From JBHJOF01 sp050330055 (lineage in GTDB: Bacteria; Pseudomonadota; Alphaproteobacteria; Kiloniellales; JAKSDN01): a stretch of DNA of 21,405 nt. The notes under the pieces are model-generated. The model searched no databases and was not told where the DNA came from. It saw nothing but the letters and a program-made list of their open reading frames with translations. A program made the position numbers and the translations under genes. Shown here one piece after another: positions 15,552 through 21,405 of this stretch (the first letter of the stretch is position 1; each line of letters starts with the position of its first letter). The stretch is taken from the NCBI GenBank assembly GCA_050330055.1, contig JBHJOF010000154.1, forward strand, positions 1 through 21,405, in the 5' to 3' direction.

Positions 15552-17291
15552 CTAACGCTTGGCGCGCGGCTTGGCCTCGCGCTTCATCGCCCACTTGATT
15601 GTCGCCGCACCGGACTCCGTGGCGCCGCTCAGCACGATCTGCTGGCTGCGCCTGATCGTGCCGGCCATGCCGAGATAGATGCTGGGCTGCAGTCGCAGCT
15701 CGGCCCCGCGCGCGTAGAAACGCCAGCCGTCGCCGCGTGGCAGGCGCAGCAGCACCGTGTCGCCGGACTGGCTCAGGCTAGCCTGCGCTGCCGGGTGGAG
15801 ATGGAAGCGCACGGCGTAGCCGGCCTCAACTCGACCGCCGCCCTTGCCTTCCAGGCGGTCCTCGCCGCGCAGATCCTCGCCGCTGCTCGAGAGATAGAGC
15901 CGACGATGGTGCACCAGGCCGTGCGATGCGAGATAGCCGTCGTGCGACAGCTCGAGCCAGATGCTGCCCTCGGTCTCCTCGCGCCGGCACGTGACGTTGT
16001 TCGGGCGACGCCCCAGGCCGTCGCCCGGAACGACCTGCGATGAGTTGGTCTCGGCTACCACCAGGGCGCTGTGCGCCGCTGTGCCGCGCTGCACCGTGCG
16101 CCATTCGCCGTCGCTCGCCTGGGCGCCGCAGTTGACGATCAGGCGTTCGCGCCCGACGCTCATCTCGAAGCTCAAGGTGCCGGCGTGCGCCGCCTCGTCG
16201 AAGCCGGAGGGCGCAGGTGCGCCCGCATCGACGATCAGCAGGCTGCGCCCCGCCTGCAGGCGCTGGAAGCCGCTGATCGGTGCGCTGGCCAGGGGCCGGC
16301 CTCGACCGCCGGCGCGCTGCAGCACCAGGTCGACCTGCCAGTCGGCCTCCTCGCCCGAATCGTTGAACAGCGCGAGGCCGCCGTCGCCGTGCTGCAGCAG
16401 GCGCAACACCGGGGCCATCTGCTCGATGGTGGCGTGCAGGTCGTCCGGCACCTCGAGCTCGGCGGCGACCAGCGCGGCGCGCAGGTCGATCAGGTCGCGC
16501 AGCACCTCCAGGTGGCGTCGCGGGCTGCGCTCGATGTGGCCGCCGTCGGCCAGGATCTGCTGCGCCATGGCGTCGCGCAGCAGGGTCAGTCCGCGCTGCC
16601 GGCAGCTCTCGGCGTCGGGCAGGCAGATGCCGGCGTAGATCAGCCCCTTGAGCGCGCCGATGGCGCGGCCGCCGGACAGGCCGGCCGGCAGGATCTTGTT
16701 CAGGTGGCGGGCCTGGAACGCCATCTCGCGCAGCAGCCGGTGGCGGAACTCGACATCGGCGCTGGCGGCGAAGAAATCGTACTGGCCGAGCCAGTTGGCC
16801 AGGCGCCGTCCGGTCACCTGCGGGTCCCAGGTGATCGGGTGCCAGCGCCGGTTGGCGTCGACCCAGGCGGCGACCAGCTGCCGCGCGGTGCGCCGCGCCG
16901 TGTCGCCGCCGGCCGCGCGCAGGTCGCGCAGCCAGGAGAAGCTGTTGATCTCCTCGCTCCAGCGCCGGCTGATCTCGATCGGCAGCCACAGCGGCATGGG
17001 GCGGCGCACCGTGCTGCCCAGCAGGGTGAAATTGCCCTGGATGATGGCGCTGCCCGCCTCGGCATTGCCGGGCCAGGGATCGGACGGCGTGACCTTGAGC
17101 GCGGTCGGGCCGCGCCCGGCCAGCAGCAGGCGATAGAGCGGCGTGCGGAACAGCGGCTGGCGCAGGCCGTAGGAGAGGCGTGCCAGGAGCTGCTGGCGCG
17201 GCTGTTGCACGAAGGCCCTGAGCGCGGCGAAGTGCTCGCCGGACGTGCCCGCGCCGTGGCTGCTGGGATGATGGGTGGCGCCGAGCGACAT
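15552..17291 (-). CDS. Heparinase II/III-like family protein
   Basis: This 579-aa protein has an alpha-helical toroid-like N-terminal half (to about 290) and a beta-rich Heparinase II/III-like C-terminal half. Diagnostic patches include ADGGHIERSPRRH, FNDSGEE, GTLSFEMSVGRERLIVNCG, AHSALVVAETNSS, and SHDGYLASHGLVHHRRLYLSSSGEDLRGED. The family covers polysaccharide lyases, but this alphaproteobacterial group, found next to rpe and purH, has no signal peptide that I can see here, so a cytoplasmic role is likely and the real substrate is unknown. The ATG at 17291 is preceded by GAGGGAG that overlaps the rpe stop codon; the longer frame to 17390 would run 86 bp into rpe. It is tightly coupled to rpe upstream and to the sugar-phosphate transferase downstream. 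Confidence 0.85.
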   Translation of the reverse strand: MSLGATHHPSSHGAGTSGEHFAALRAFVQQPRQQLLARLSYGLRQPLFRTPLYRLLLAGRGPTALKVTPSDPWPGNAEAGSAIIQGNFTLLGSTVRRPMPLWLPIEISRRWSEEINSFSWLRDLRAAGGDTARRTARQLVAAWVDANRRWHPITWDPQVTGRRLANWLGQYDFFAASADVEFRHRLLREMAFQARHLNKILPAGLSGGRAIGALKGLIYAGICLPDAESCRQRGLTLLRDAMAQQILADGGHIERSPRRHLEVLRDLIDLRAALVAAELEVPDDLHATIEQMAPVLRLLQHGDGGLALFNDSGEEADWQVDLVLQRAGGRGRPLASAPISGFQRLQAGRSLLIVDAGAPAPSGFDEAAHAGTLSFEMSVGRERLIVNCGAQASDGEWRTVQRGTAAHSALVVAETNSSQVVPGDGLGRRPNNVTCRREETEGSIWLELSHDGYLASHGLVHHRRLYLSSSGEDLRGEDRLEGKGGGRVEAGYAVRFHLHPAAQASLSQSGDTVLLRLPRGDGWRFYARGAELRLQPSIYLGMAGTIRRSQQIVLSGATESGAATIKWAMKREAKPRAKR

Positions 17292-17299
17292 GGGCCGCG

Positions 17300-17306
17300 C
17301 TCCCTC
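17300..17306 (-). promoter_or_regulatory. Ribosome binding site overlapping the rpe stop codon
   Basis: On the minus strand GAGGGAG (17306-17300) starts inside the rpe TGA (17307-17305) and lies 8 nt before the heparinase ATG at 17291. This decides the 17291 start and suggests translational coupling. Confidence 0.6.
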
Positions 17307-17970
17307 AGGCCGTACCGCGCAGGCGGCCGATGTTGCCAGCATAGGCCTCCGGGCCGCCTTTGAACACGGCGGTGCCGGCGACCAGCACATCGGCGCCTGC
17401 GTCGATCACCTGCGTCGCGGTCTCGGCGTTGATGCCGCCATCGACCTCGAGGTCGATGGACTTGCCGCTGGCGTCGATCAGGCGGCGCAGCGCCTCGATC
17501 TTGCGCAGCGTCGCCGGGATGAAGCTCTGGCCGCCGAAGCCCGGGTTGACGCTCATGACCAGCACCAGGTCGAGCTCTTCCAGCAGCGGCTCGACGGCGG
17601 CCCCCGGCGTCGCCGGGGTGAGCGACACGCCGGCCTTCTTGCCGAGCTCCTTGATGGTCTGTACCGAGCGGTGCAGGTGCGGCCCGGCTTCCGGATGCAC
17701 GGTCAGGATGTCGGCCCCGGCTTCGGCGAAAGCCGGCAGCAGGGCGTCGACCGGCGCCACCATCAGGTGCACGTCGAAGGGCAGTGCCGAATGGGGCCGC
17801 AGGGACGCCACGACACCGGGACCGATGGTCAGGTTGGGCACGAAGTGGTTGTCCATCACGTCGATGTGGACGTAGTCCGCCCCCGCCCGGTCCACCGCGC
17901 GCACCTCCTCGCCGAGCTTGGCAAAATCGGCCGCGAGAATCGACGGCGCGACTCGGACCTTTTGCTGCAT
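17305..17970 (-). CDS. rpe: Ribulose-phosphate 3-epimerase
   Basis: It interconverts ribulose 5-phosphate and xylulose 5-phosphate in the pentose phosphate or Calvin pathway; cytoplasmic TIM barrel. The 221-aa protein has all metal and catalytic residues: APSILAADFAKLGEEV (8-23), HIDVMDNHFVPNLTIG (35-50; H35, D37), DVHLMV (66-71; H68), MSVNPGFGGQSF (139-150), and EVDGGI (175-180; D177). The G of the usual MDGHFVPN is N here, a variant I have seen in other members. The frame opens at 18027, but MQQKVRVAPS at 17970 fits the family length; there is no clear Shine-Dalgarno sequence. It is first of the rpe - heparinase - transferase - dehydratase series. Confidence 0.96.
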   Translation of the reverse strand: MQQKVRVAPSILAADFAKLGEEVRAVDRAGADYVHIDVMDNHFVPNLTIGPGVVASLRPHSALPFDVHLMVAPVDALLPAFAEAGADILTVHPEAGPHLHRSVQTIKELGKKAGVSLTPATPGAAVEPLLEELDLVLVMSVNPGFGGQSFIPATLRKIEALRRLIDASGKSIDLEVDGGINAETATQVIDAGADVLVAGTAVFKGGPEAYAGNIGRLRGTA

Positions 17971-18000
17971 GAGTCTAGGTAACAGCAAGTGGAGTCGCCC

Positions 18001-18041
18001 GCAAGCCAGGGTAATTGGCGTCGCCAACTACCTTGGCTTGC
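18001..18041. repeat. 41-bp near-perfect palindrome 30 bp upstream of rpe
   Basis: The arms 18001-18020 and 18022-18041 are complementary at 18 of 20 positions with one base between them (core TTGGCG-T-CGCCAA). Such tight symmetry could be an operator or a cruciform/hairpin in the rpe leader; there is no T-run after it on either strand. Confidence 0.65.
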
Positions 18042-18199
18042 CTCTTTCATTGTCCCCCCACGTTGGTCCTCGGGGCGCCGGACGCGCCCATCCGGGCGCT
18101 TGGCTTCGCGCGCCCCATGCACCTACAGGGCGCGCGGGGCCTCAATGGCCCATGAACAAAATGGAGGAGGCATAAGCCGCCTCAAATCCAGCGACTCAT
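18042..18199. other. Non-coding stretch between repeats
   Basis: No supported gene. It contains a 9-bp perfect stem CGCGCGCCC (18107-18115)/GGGCGCGCG (18128-18136) and the word ATGGCCCAT at 18145-18153, which recurs at 18198-18206. It may be the remnant of another repeat. Confidence 0.4.
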
Positions 18200-18332
18200 G
18201 GCCCATCCTTCGAGACGCGTTCTTCGAACGCTCCTCAGGATGAGGAAGGGCGTTCTATATCAACATCGTATCACCTCATGCTGAGGAGCCTGCCGTAGCT
18301 TTAGCGAAGGCAGGCGTCTCGAAGCATGGGCC
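18200..18332. repeat. Nested palindromic intergenic element (CCTTCGAGACG / CTCCTCAGGATGAGG type)
   Basis: The outer arms 18200-18218 and 18314-18332 are complementary at 18 of 19 positions (GGCCCATCCTTCGAGACGC). The inner arms 18230-18245 and 18274-18289 match at 15 of 16 (GCTCCTCAGGATGAGG), and each inner arm is itself a small hairpin (CCTCA-gga-TGAGG). I recognise the words as those of a repeat common in intergenic regions of Bradyrhizobium and other alphaproteobacteria. It lies between the rsmB stop and rpe, so it may act as a transcript-end or mRNA-stabilising structure. Confidence 0.8.
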
Positions 18333-18360
18333 GCTCGGTCGAGAGTATCAGAATTTGGTA

Positions 18361-19671
18361 TTAGAGCAGTCGCAGGCGGCAGGCGTAGAAGCCGTCGAGG
18401 CCGCCCTGCGCCGCCAGGTGGCAGGGCAGGCTGCGCAGCTCGCCCAGCGGCGTGATCAACTCGGCCAGGCCGCCCAGCTCGTCGGGCATGATCGGGACGC
18501 GCTCGAGGCGCCGGCCGTCCGGCTGTCGTGCCAAGAGGGCCTCGATGCGCTGCGGCCCCTCCTCCGGCTGCAGCGAGCAGACGGCATAGACCAGCAGGCC
18601 GCCCGGACGCAGCATGGCAAGCGCGTTGTCGAGCAGCCGGTCCTGCAGCGCGGTCAGCGCAGGCAGCTGCGCGGCGCGCTTCAGCCAGGCGATGTCGGGA
18701 TGGCGGCGCAGCGTGCCGGTGGCGCTGCAGGGCGCGTCGAGCAGCACGGCGTCGGCCGGCTGCGGCGGGCGCCATTCGCTAGCGTCGGCCGCCACTGTGG
18801 CGGCGGCGAGGCCGAGCCGTTTCAGGTTGCTCTCCAGTAGCTTCAGGCGCTGCGGCGACCGCTCGACCGCTGTGACGCTGGCTCCGGCGGCGGCGAGCTG
18901 TGCCGTCTTGCCTCCGGGCGCGGCGCAGAGGTCGATCACCCGCTGGCCGGCCACATCGCCGAGCAAGCGGGCCGGCAGGGCGGCGGCGGCATCCTGTACC
19001 CACCAGGCACCCTCCTCGTAGCCGGCCAGCCGCGCGATCTCGCCGCTGCCTGGCGGCAGGCGCAGGCTTCCGGTCGGCAGCGGGCAGGCGCCGAGACGCT
19101 CGGCCCAAGTTTCCAGATCGGCCCTGACCGTGAGGTCGAGCGGCGGCTCCTGGAGCTGCGCCGTGGCGATCGCCCGCGCCGTCGCCTCGCCGTAGGCCGC
19201 CGACCAGCTCTGCCACAACCAGTCGGGCGTGTTGAGGCGGGCCGCGTCCTGCTGCGCCAGCAGCGCCTCGGCCTCGCGCGCGGCGCGGCGCAGCACGGCG
19301 TTGACCAGGCCGCGATAGCCGGCCAGACGCGGACCTTGGGCCAACGCCACGCTGGTCGAGACCGCGGCATGGGCCGGGGTGCGCAGCACCGCGATCTGGC
19401 AGACGCCGAGGCGCAGCAGGTCGCGCAGCACCGTCGCCTTCGGCTTCAGTGAGCGGTCGAGACAGGCCTCCACGATGGCGTCAATCTGGCCGAGGCGGCG
19501 CAGCGTGGTGGTCACCAGGTTGCGCGCAAAGGCACGGTCGCGCGGGCTCAGCCGCGCAAAGGACGGATCGCCCGCCAGCGCCTCGTCGAGCGGCCTCTGC
19601 CGCTGCAGCACGGCGTCCAGCAGCCGTAGAGCAACCGTGCGGGGATTGCCCGGCTTGCGATCCTTGCTCAT
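18361..19671 (-). CDS. rsmB: 16S rRNA (cytosine(967)-C(5))-methyltransferase
   Basis: This SAM-dependent m5C methyltransferase of 436 aa acts on small-subunit rRNA. An N-terminal NusB-like RNA-binding domain (about 10-135, with RLSPRDRAFARNLV and GLVNAVLRRA) precedes a Rossmann methyltransferase domain: DLCAAPGGKTAQL (247-259) for SAM, DAPCSATGT (312-320, C315) and YAVCSLQPEEG (362-372, nucleophile C365). The reading frame continues far upstream to 20943, but that extension overlaps htpX in antiparallel phase and is not coding; MSKDRKPGNPRTVALRLLDAVL at 19671 is the family start. A palindromic element separates it from htpX, so the two may not be translated from one compact mRNA. Confidence 0.95.
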   Translation of the reverse strand: MSKDRKPGNPRTVALRLLDAVLQRQRPLDEALAGDPSFARLSPRDRAFARNLVTTTLRRLGQIDAIVEACLDRSLKPKATVLRDLLRLGVCQIAVLRTPAHAAVSTSVALAQGPRLAGYRGLVNAVLRRAAREAEALLAQQDAARLNTPDWLWQSWSAAYGEATARAIATAQLQEPPLDLTVRADLETWAERLGACPLPTGSLRLPPGSGEIARLAGYEEGAWWVQDAAAALPARLLGDVAGQRVIDLCAAPGGKTAQLAAAGASVTAVERSPQRLKLLESNLKRLGLAAATVAADASEWRPPQPADAVLLDAPCSATGTLRRHPDIAWLKRAAQLPALTALQDRLLDNALAMLRPGGLLVYAVCSLQPEEGPQRIEALLARQPDGRRLERVPIMPDELGGLAELITPLGELRSLPCHLAAQGGLDGFYACRLRLL

Positions 19672-19712
19672 CGCATACGGATGTCCAGCTATAATTGAGA
19701 ACGCGTGTTGTG

Positions 19713-19816
19713 TTGTCCGCTTCGCGCCCCGTGGTCCCTGGGCCCCCCTCCCAGCCTTTCCCCTCGAGGGGGAGGCGGCGCGAAGCGCCGGAGGGGGGCG
19801 TCCGCGAAGCGGACAA
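19713..19816. repeat. 104-bp nested GC-rich palindromic element between htpX and rsmB
   Basis: Three levels of symmetry are seen. The outer arms TTGTCCGCTTCGCG (19713-19726)/CGCGAAGCGGACAA (19803-19816) are perfect over 14 bp. The middle arms CCCCCCTCC (19743-19751)/GGAGGGGGG (19790-19798) are perfect over 9 bp. Inside are a CCCCTCGAGGGG palindrome (19760-19771) and a GGCGC-GAA-GCGCC hairpin (19777-19789). A partial echo of the outer arm (AAGCGGACAG) follows near 19838-19847. It looks like an interspersed repeat. It lies about 40 bp upstream of the rsmB start and just after the htpX stop. Confidence 0.7.
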
Positions 19817-19856
19817 TGTAAGAGGCAGCTTTGTGCAAAGCGGACAGCCGTCCGTC

Positions 19857-20729
19857 CTAGCCCCAGGGCCGCGCCGCCTGGCCCATCTCGGCCGCCATGC
19901 GGCGCAGGCGGGCGATGCGCTCCTCGGTGCGCGGGTGGGTCGAGAACAGGCTGTCGACCTTGTGGGCGTGCAGCGGGTTTATGATGAAGAGGTGCGCCGT
20001 CGCCGGGTTGCGCTCGGCCGGCTGGTTGTCGATCGCGCGCGCCGCGCCCTGGATTTTCTCCAGCGCAGACGCGAGCCACAGCGGCCGGCCGCTGATCTCG
20101 GCGCCGATGCGGTCGGCCTCGTACTCGCGCGAGCGGCTGATCGCCATCTGCACCAGCATGGCGGCGAGCGGCGCCAGGATCGCCACCATCAGCACGCCGA
20201 CAATGCCGAGCGGGTTGTTGCGGTTGCCGCCCATCCTGCCGAAGAACAGGCCGAAGTTGGCCAGCATGGAGAGCGCGCCGGCGATGGTCGCGGTAATCGT
20301 CATGATCAGGGTGTCGCGGTTTTTCACGTGCGCCAGCTCGTGCGCCATGACGCCGGCGATCTCTTCCTCGCTCAGGCGCTGCAGCAGGCCGGTGGTGGCG
20401 GCAACCGCCGCGTTCTGCGGGTTGCGCCCGGTGGCGAAAGCGTTGGGCTGCGGATTGTCGATGATGTAGACGCGCGGCATCGGCAGGCCGGCGTTGTTGG
20501 CCAGCTGCGCCACGATGCCATGGAGCTGCGGCGCGCTCCGCCGGTCGACTTCGCGCGCAGCGTACATGCGCAGCACGACCTTGTCGGAGTTCCAATAGGC
20601 GAAAAGGTTCATGGCCAGCGCCACGCCGAGCGCGATCACCATGCCGCTCTCGCCGCCGATCATCAGGCCGGCCAGCATGAAGAGCGCGGTCAGGCCGGCC
20701 AGCAGCAGCGCGGTGCGGAAGTAACCCAT
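19857..20729 (-). CDS. htpX: Zinc metalloprotease HtpX (M48 family)
   Basis: This membrane-bound protease degrades damaged or misfolded inner-membrane proteins. The 290-aa protein has two N-terminal hydrophobic segments (about 5-22 and 28-44), NPQPNAFATGRNP (92-104), the zinc-binding HELAH (130-134; H130, H134, E131), two more hydrophobic segments (about 139-163 and 174-195), and SREYEAD (200-206), whose first Glu (E202) should be the third zinc ligand. STHPRTEERIARL near the C-terminus is typical. The ATG is preceded by AGGAGG at unusually short spacing (2 nt), but the start fits the family opening. It is divergent from DUF1674 and upstream of rsmB, a pairing I recall in related genomes. Confidence 0.96.
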   Translation of the reverse strand: MGYFRTALLLAGLTALFMLAGLMIGGESGMVIALGVALAMNLFAYWNSDKVVLRMYAAREVDRRSAPQLHGIVAQLANNAGLPMPRVYIIDNPQPNAFATGRNPQNAAVAATTGLLQRLSEEEIAGVMAHELAHVKNRDTLIMTITATIAGALSMLANFGLFFGRMGGNRNNPLGIVGVLMVAILAPLAAMLVQMAISRSREYEADRIGAEISGRPLWLASALEKIQGAARAIDNQPAERNPATAHLFIINPLHAHKVDSLFSTHPRTEERIARLRRMAAEMGQAARPWG

Positions 20730-20810
20730 GTCCTCCTAGCTCTCCGAGAAGCAGCCCGGGGCAGATCGAGCCGCAGTTGAAGTGGGCGGTCCGGCCGGCC
20801 GCGTCAAGCC

Positions 20811-20840
20811 TTGGCCGGGCCCGGTGTCGGGGCCATATTG
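20811..20840 (+). promoter_or_regulatory. Candidate promoter giving a leaderless or near-leaderless DUF1674 transcript
   Basis: TTGGCC (20811-20816) and TATTGT (20835-20840) are spaced 18 bp apart. Transcription from this pair would start about 20847, which is the ATG itself. The only Shine-Dalgarno-like bases (AAGGA, 20842-20846) touch the ATG and could not work at normal spacing. Confidence 0.3.
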
Positions 20841-20846
20841 TAAGGA

Positions 20847-21050
20847 ATGACCCGTCAGTTCCGCGCCCACAAGCCGAAGGCCGCACCCGCGGCCAAGCGC
20901 GCCAGCGCAACCTCCGCGCCAACTGGGCCAACCAAGCCCGCAACGGCGGCTGACGCGGCCAAGCGGCCGAAGGAGATCGGCGGTCCCAGCGGGCCAGAGC
21001 CGACCCGTTACGGCGACTGGGAAAGCAAGGGTATCTGCGTCGACTTCTGA
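20847..21050 (+). CDS. DUF1674 / succinate dehydrogenase assembly factor 4 (SDHAF4)-like small protein
   Basis: This 67-aa protein has a basic, Ala/Pro/Lys-rich, probably disordered N-terminus (to about 42) and the diagnostic C-terminal motif EIGGPSGPEPTRYGDWESKG followed by ICVDF. The family homologue in mitochondria (Sdh8/SDHAF4) chaperones the flavinylated succinate dehydrogenase subunit SdhA; a matching role in bacteria is likely but is inference. The ATG has AAGGA immediately against it with no spacing, and an upstream promoter would start transcription at the ATG. It is divergent from htpX and its stop lies 4 bp from the convergent EamA gene stop. Confidence 0.92.
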   Translation: MTRQFRAHKPKAAPAAKRASATSAPTGPTKPATAADAAKRPKEIGGPSGPEPTRYGDWESKGICVDF

Positions 21051-21054
21051 CGCT

Positions 21055-21405
21055 TCAGCTTGGCCCCTTTCGATTGCCCCGCTTTAGAGTGATCCCTTTT
21101 AGAGCGATTCCCTTCAGATTGACGAGCGCTACGCCGAGCACCACCAGCGCCATGCCGGCCAGCGCCACCGGGCCGAAGCGCTCGCCGAACAGCGGATAGG
21201 CCATCAGCGCCGTGCAGGGCGGTACCAAGAAGAACAGGCTCGCCACGCGCGCGGCGGCGCCGCGCCGGATCAGCAGGTAGAGCAGCAGGAAGGCGCCGAG
21301 CGACAGCACCAGCACCAGCCAGGCGAGCGCGAAGATCATCTCGCCGCTCCAGACGACCTCGCGTGTTTCCAGCGCGTAAGCGGCAAGGCCGGTGGCGAGG
21401 CCGGC
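21055..21405 (-). CDS. EamA/DMT-superfamily transporter, C-terminal part (5' truncated by window end)
   Basis: The frame runs on beyond the window edge; the visible 116 residues (AYALETREVVWSGE then IFALAWLVLVLSLGAFLLLYLLIRRGAAARVASLFFLVPPCTALMAYPLFGERFG) are the last helices of the second EamA repeat. Such proteins are inner-membrane exporters of amino acids or metabolites; the substrate is unknown. The tail after the last helix (VALVNLKGIALKGITLKRGNRKGPS) is made of five-residue repeats encoded by imperfect 15-bp tandem DNA repeats (about 21075-21121), not part of the EamA fold. It is convergent with DUF1674, 4 bp apart. Confidence 0.9.
   Translation of the reverse strand, partial: AGLATGLAAYALETREVVWSGEMIFALAWLVLVLSLGAFLLLYLLIRRGAAARVASLFFLVPPCTALMAYPLFGERFGPVALAGMALVVLGVALVNLKGIALKGITLKRGNRKGPS
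21075..21121. repeat. Imperfect 15-bp tandem repeats encoding the transporter's C-terminal tail
   Basis: Units of the type AGAGTGATCCCTTTT and AGAGCGATTCCCTTC, followed by a partial AGATTGAC, encode LKGI-type residues at the end of the EamA protein. The stretch is locally AT-richer than its surroundings. Confidence 0.55.

Noticed and set aside
17292..17390. Upstream start for the heparinase-like gene inside rpe
   Set aside because: The ATG at 17291 has a well-placed ribosome-binding site and the longer version would overlap rpe by 86 bp with Pro/Ala/Arg shadow sequence.
18200..18332. CRISPR or tRNA signal in the rsmB-rpe gap
   Set aside because: The repeats are inverted and nested, not direct with regular spacers, and no tRNA cloverleaf or T-loop consensus is present.
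18361..20943. An 860-codon frame that would extend rsmB upstream across htpX
   Set aside because: The upstream 400+ residues are Arg/Pro/Ala-rich shadow sequence overlapping htpX on the same strand in another phase, and the RsmB family starts at MSKDRKP (19671).

Overview
This is a high-GC, gene-dense chromosomal window. The gene content points to an alphaproteobacterium, most likely of the Rhodospirillales or a neighbouring order: a very large NAD-dependent glutamate dehydrogenase, the DUF1674/SDHAF4 small protein beside htpX and rsmB, and the rpe - heparinase II/III - purH series. Taxonomic placement is inference from gene content. Base 1 looks like an assembled contig end, because an 18-bp perfect fold-back there puts two stop codons into a conserved gene.

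Layout, left to right. At 12-2291 (+) lies the C-terminal half of NAD-glutamate dehydrogenase, convergent with a PflX-like radical SAM protein (2329-3594, -). A 655-bp gap (3595-4249) follows and holds a compact multi-hairpin element. Then come an unrecognised 141-aa protein (4250-4675, +) and a GNAT acetyltransferase (4875-5441, +). A YbjQ-family protein (5522-5842, -) and a class I glutamine amidotransferase (5891-6637, -) share a strand. Divergent from them is a UMF1-type MFS transporter (6691-8049, +), whose 3' end overlaps a small unknown gene (8039-8266, -). That small gene is divergent from a LysR regulator (8373-9293, +), with a near-perfect inverted repeat in the shared promoter region.

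From 9371 to 20729 everything is on the minus strand, read right to left: htpX, rsmB, rpe, a heparinase II/III-like protein, a WecA/WbpL-like sugar-phosphate transferase, a CapD/WbpM-like nucleotide-sugar dehydratase, purH, and a membrane-anchored P-loop ATPase. The transferase/dehydratase pair would make and load the first sugar of an undecaprenyl-linked surface glycan, and it sits between two genes that I recall as usually close neighbours. The right end has DUF1674 (20847-21050, +), convergent with the C-terminal part of an EamA transporter (21055-21405, -).

The most notable protein is the 388-aa product of 9371-10537. Its N-terminus has four predicted membrane helices carrying an H...KExxD...DxxxD polar pattern, and its C-terminus is a DnaC/IstB-like ATPase; I cannot assign it to a described system. 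The most notable DNA features are several different palindromic elements at gene boundaries: 3646-3715, 12272-12399, 18001-18041, 18200-18332 and 19713-19816. I found no rRNA, tRNA, CRISPR array, insertion sequence or prophage.
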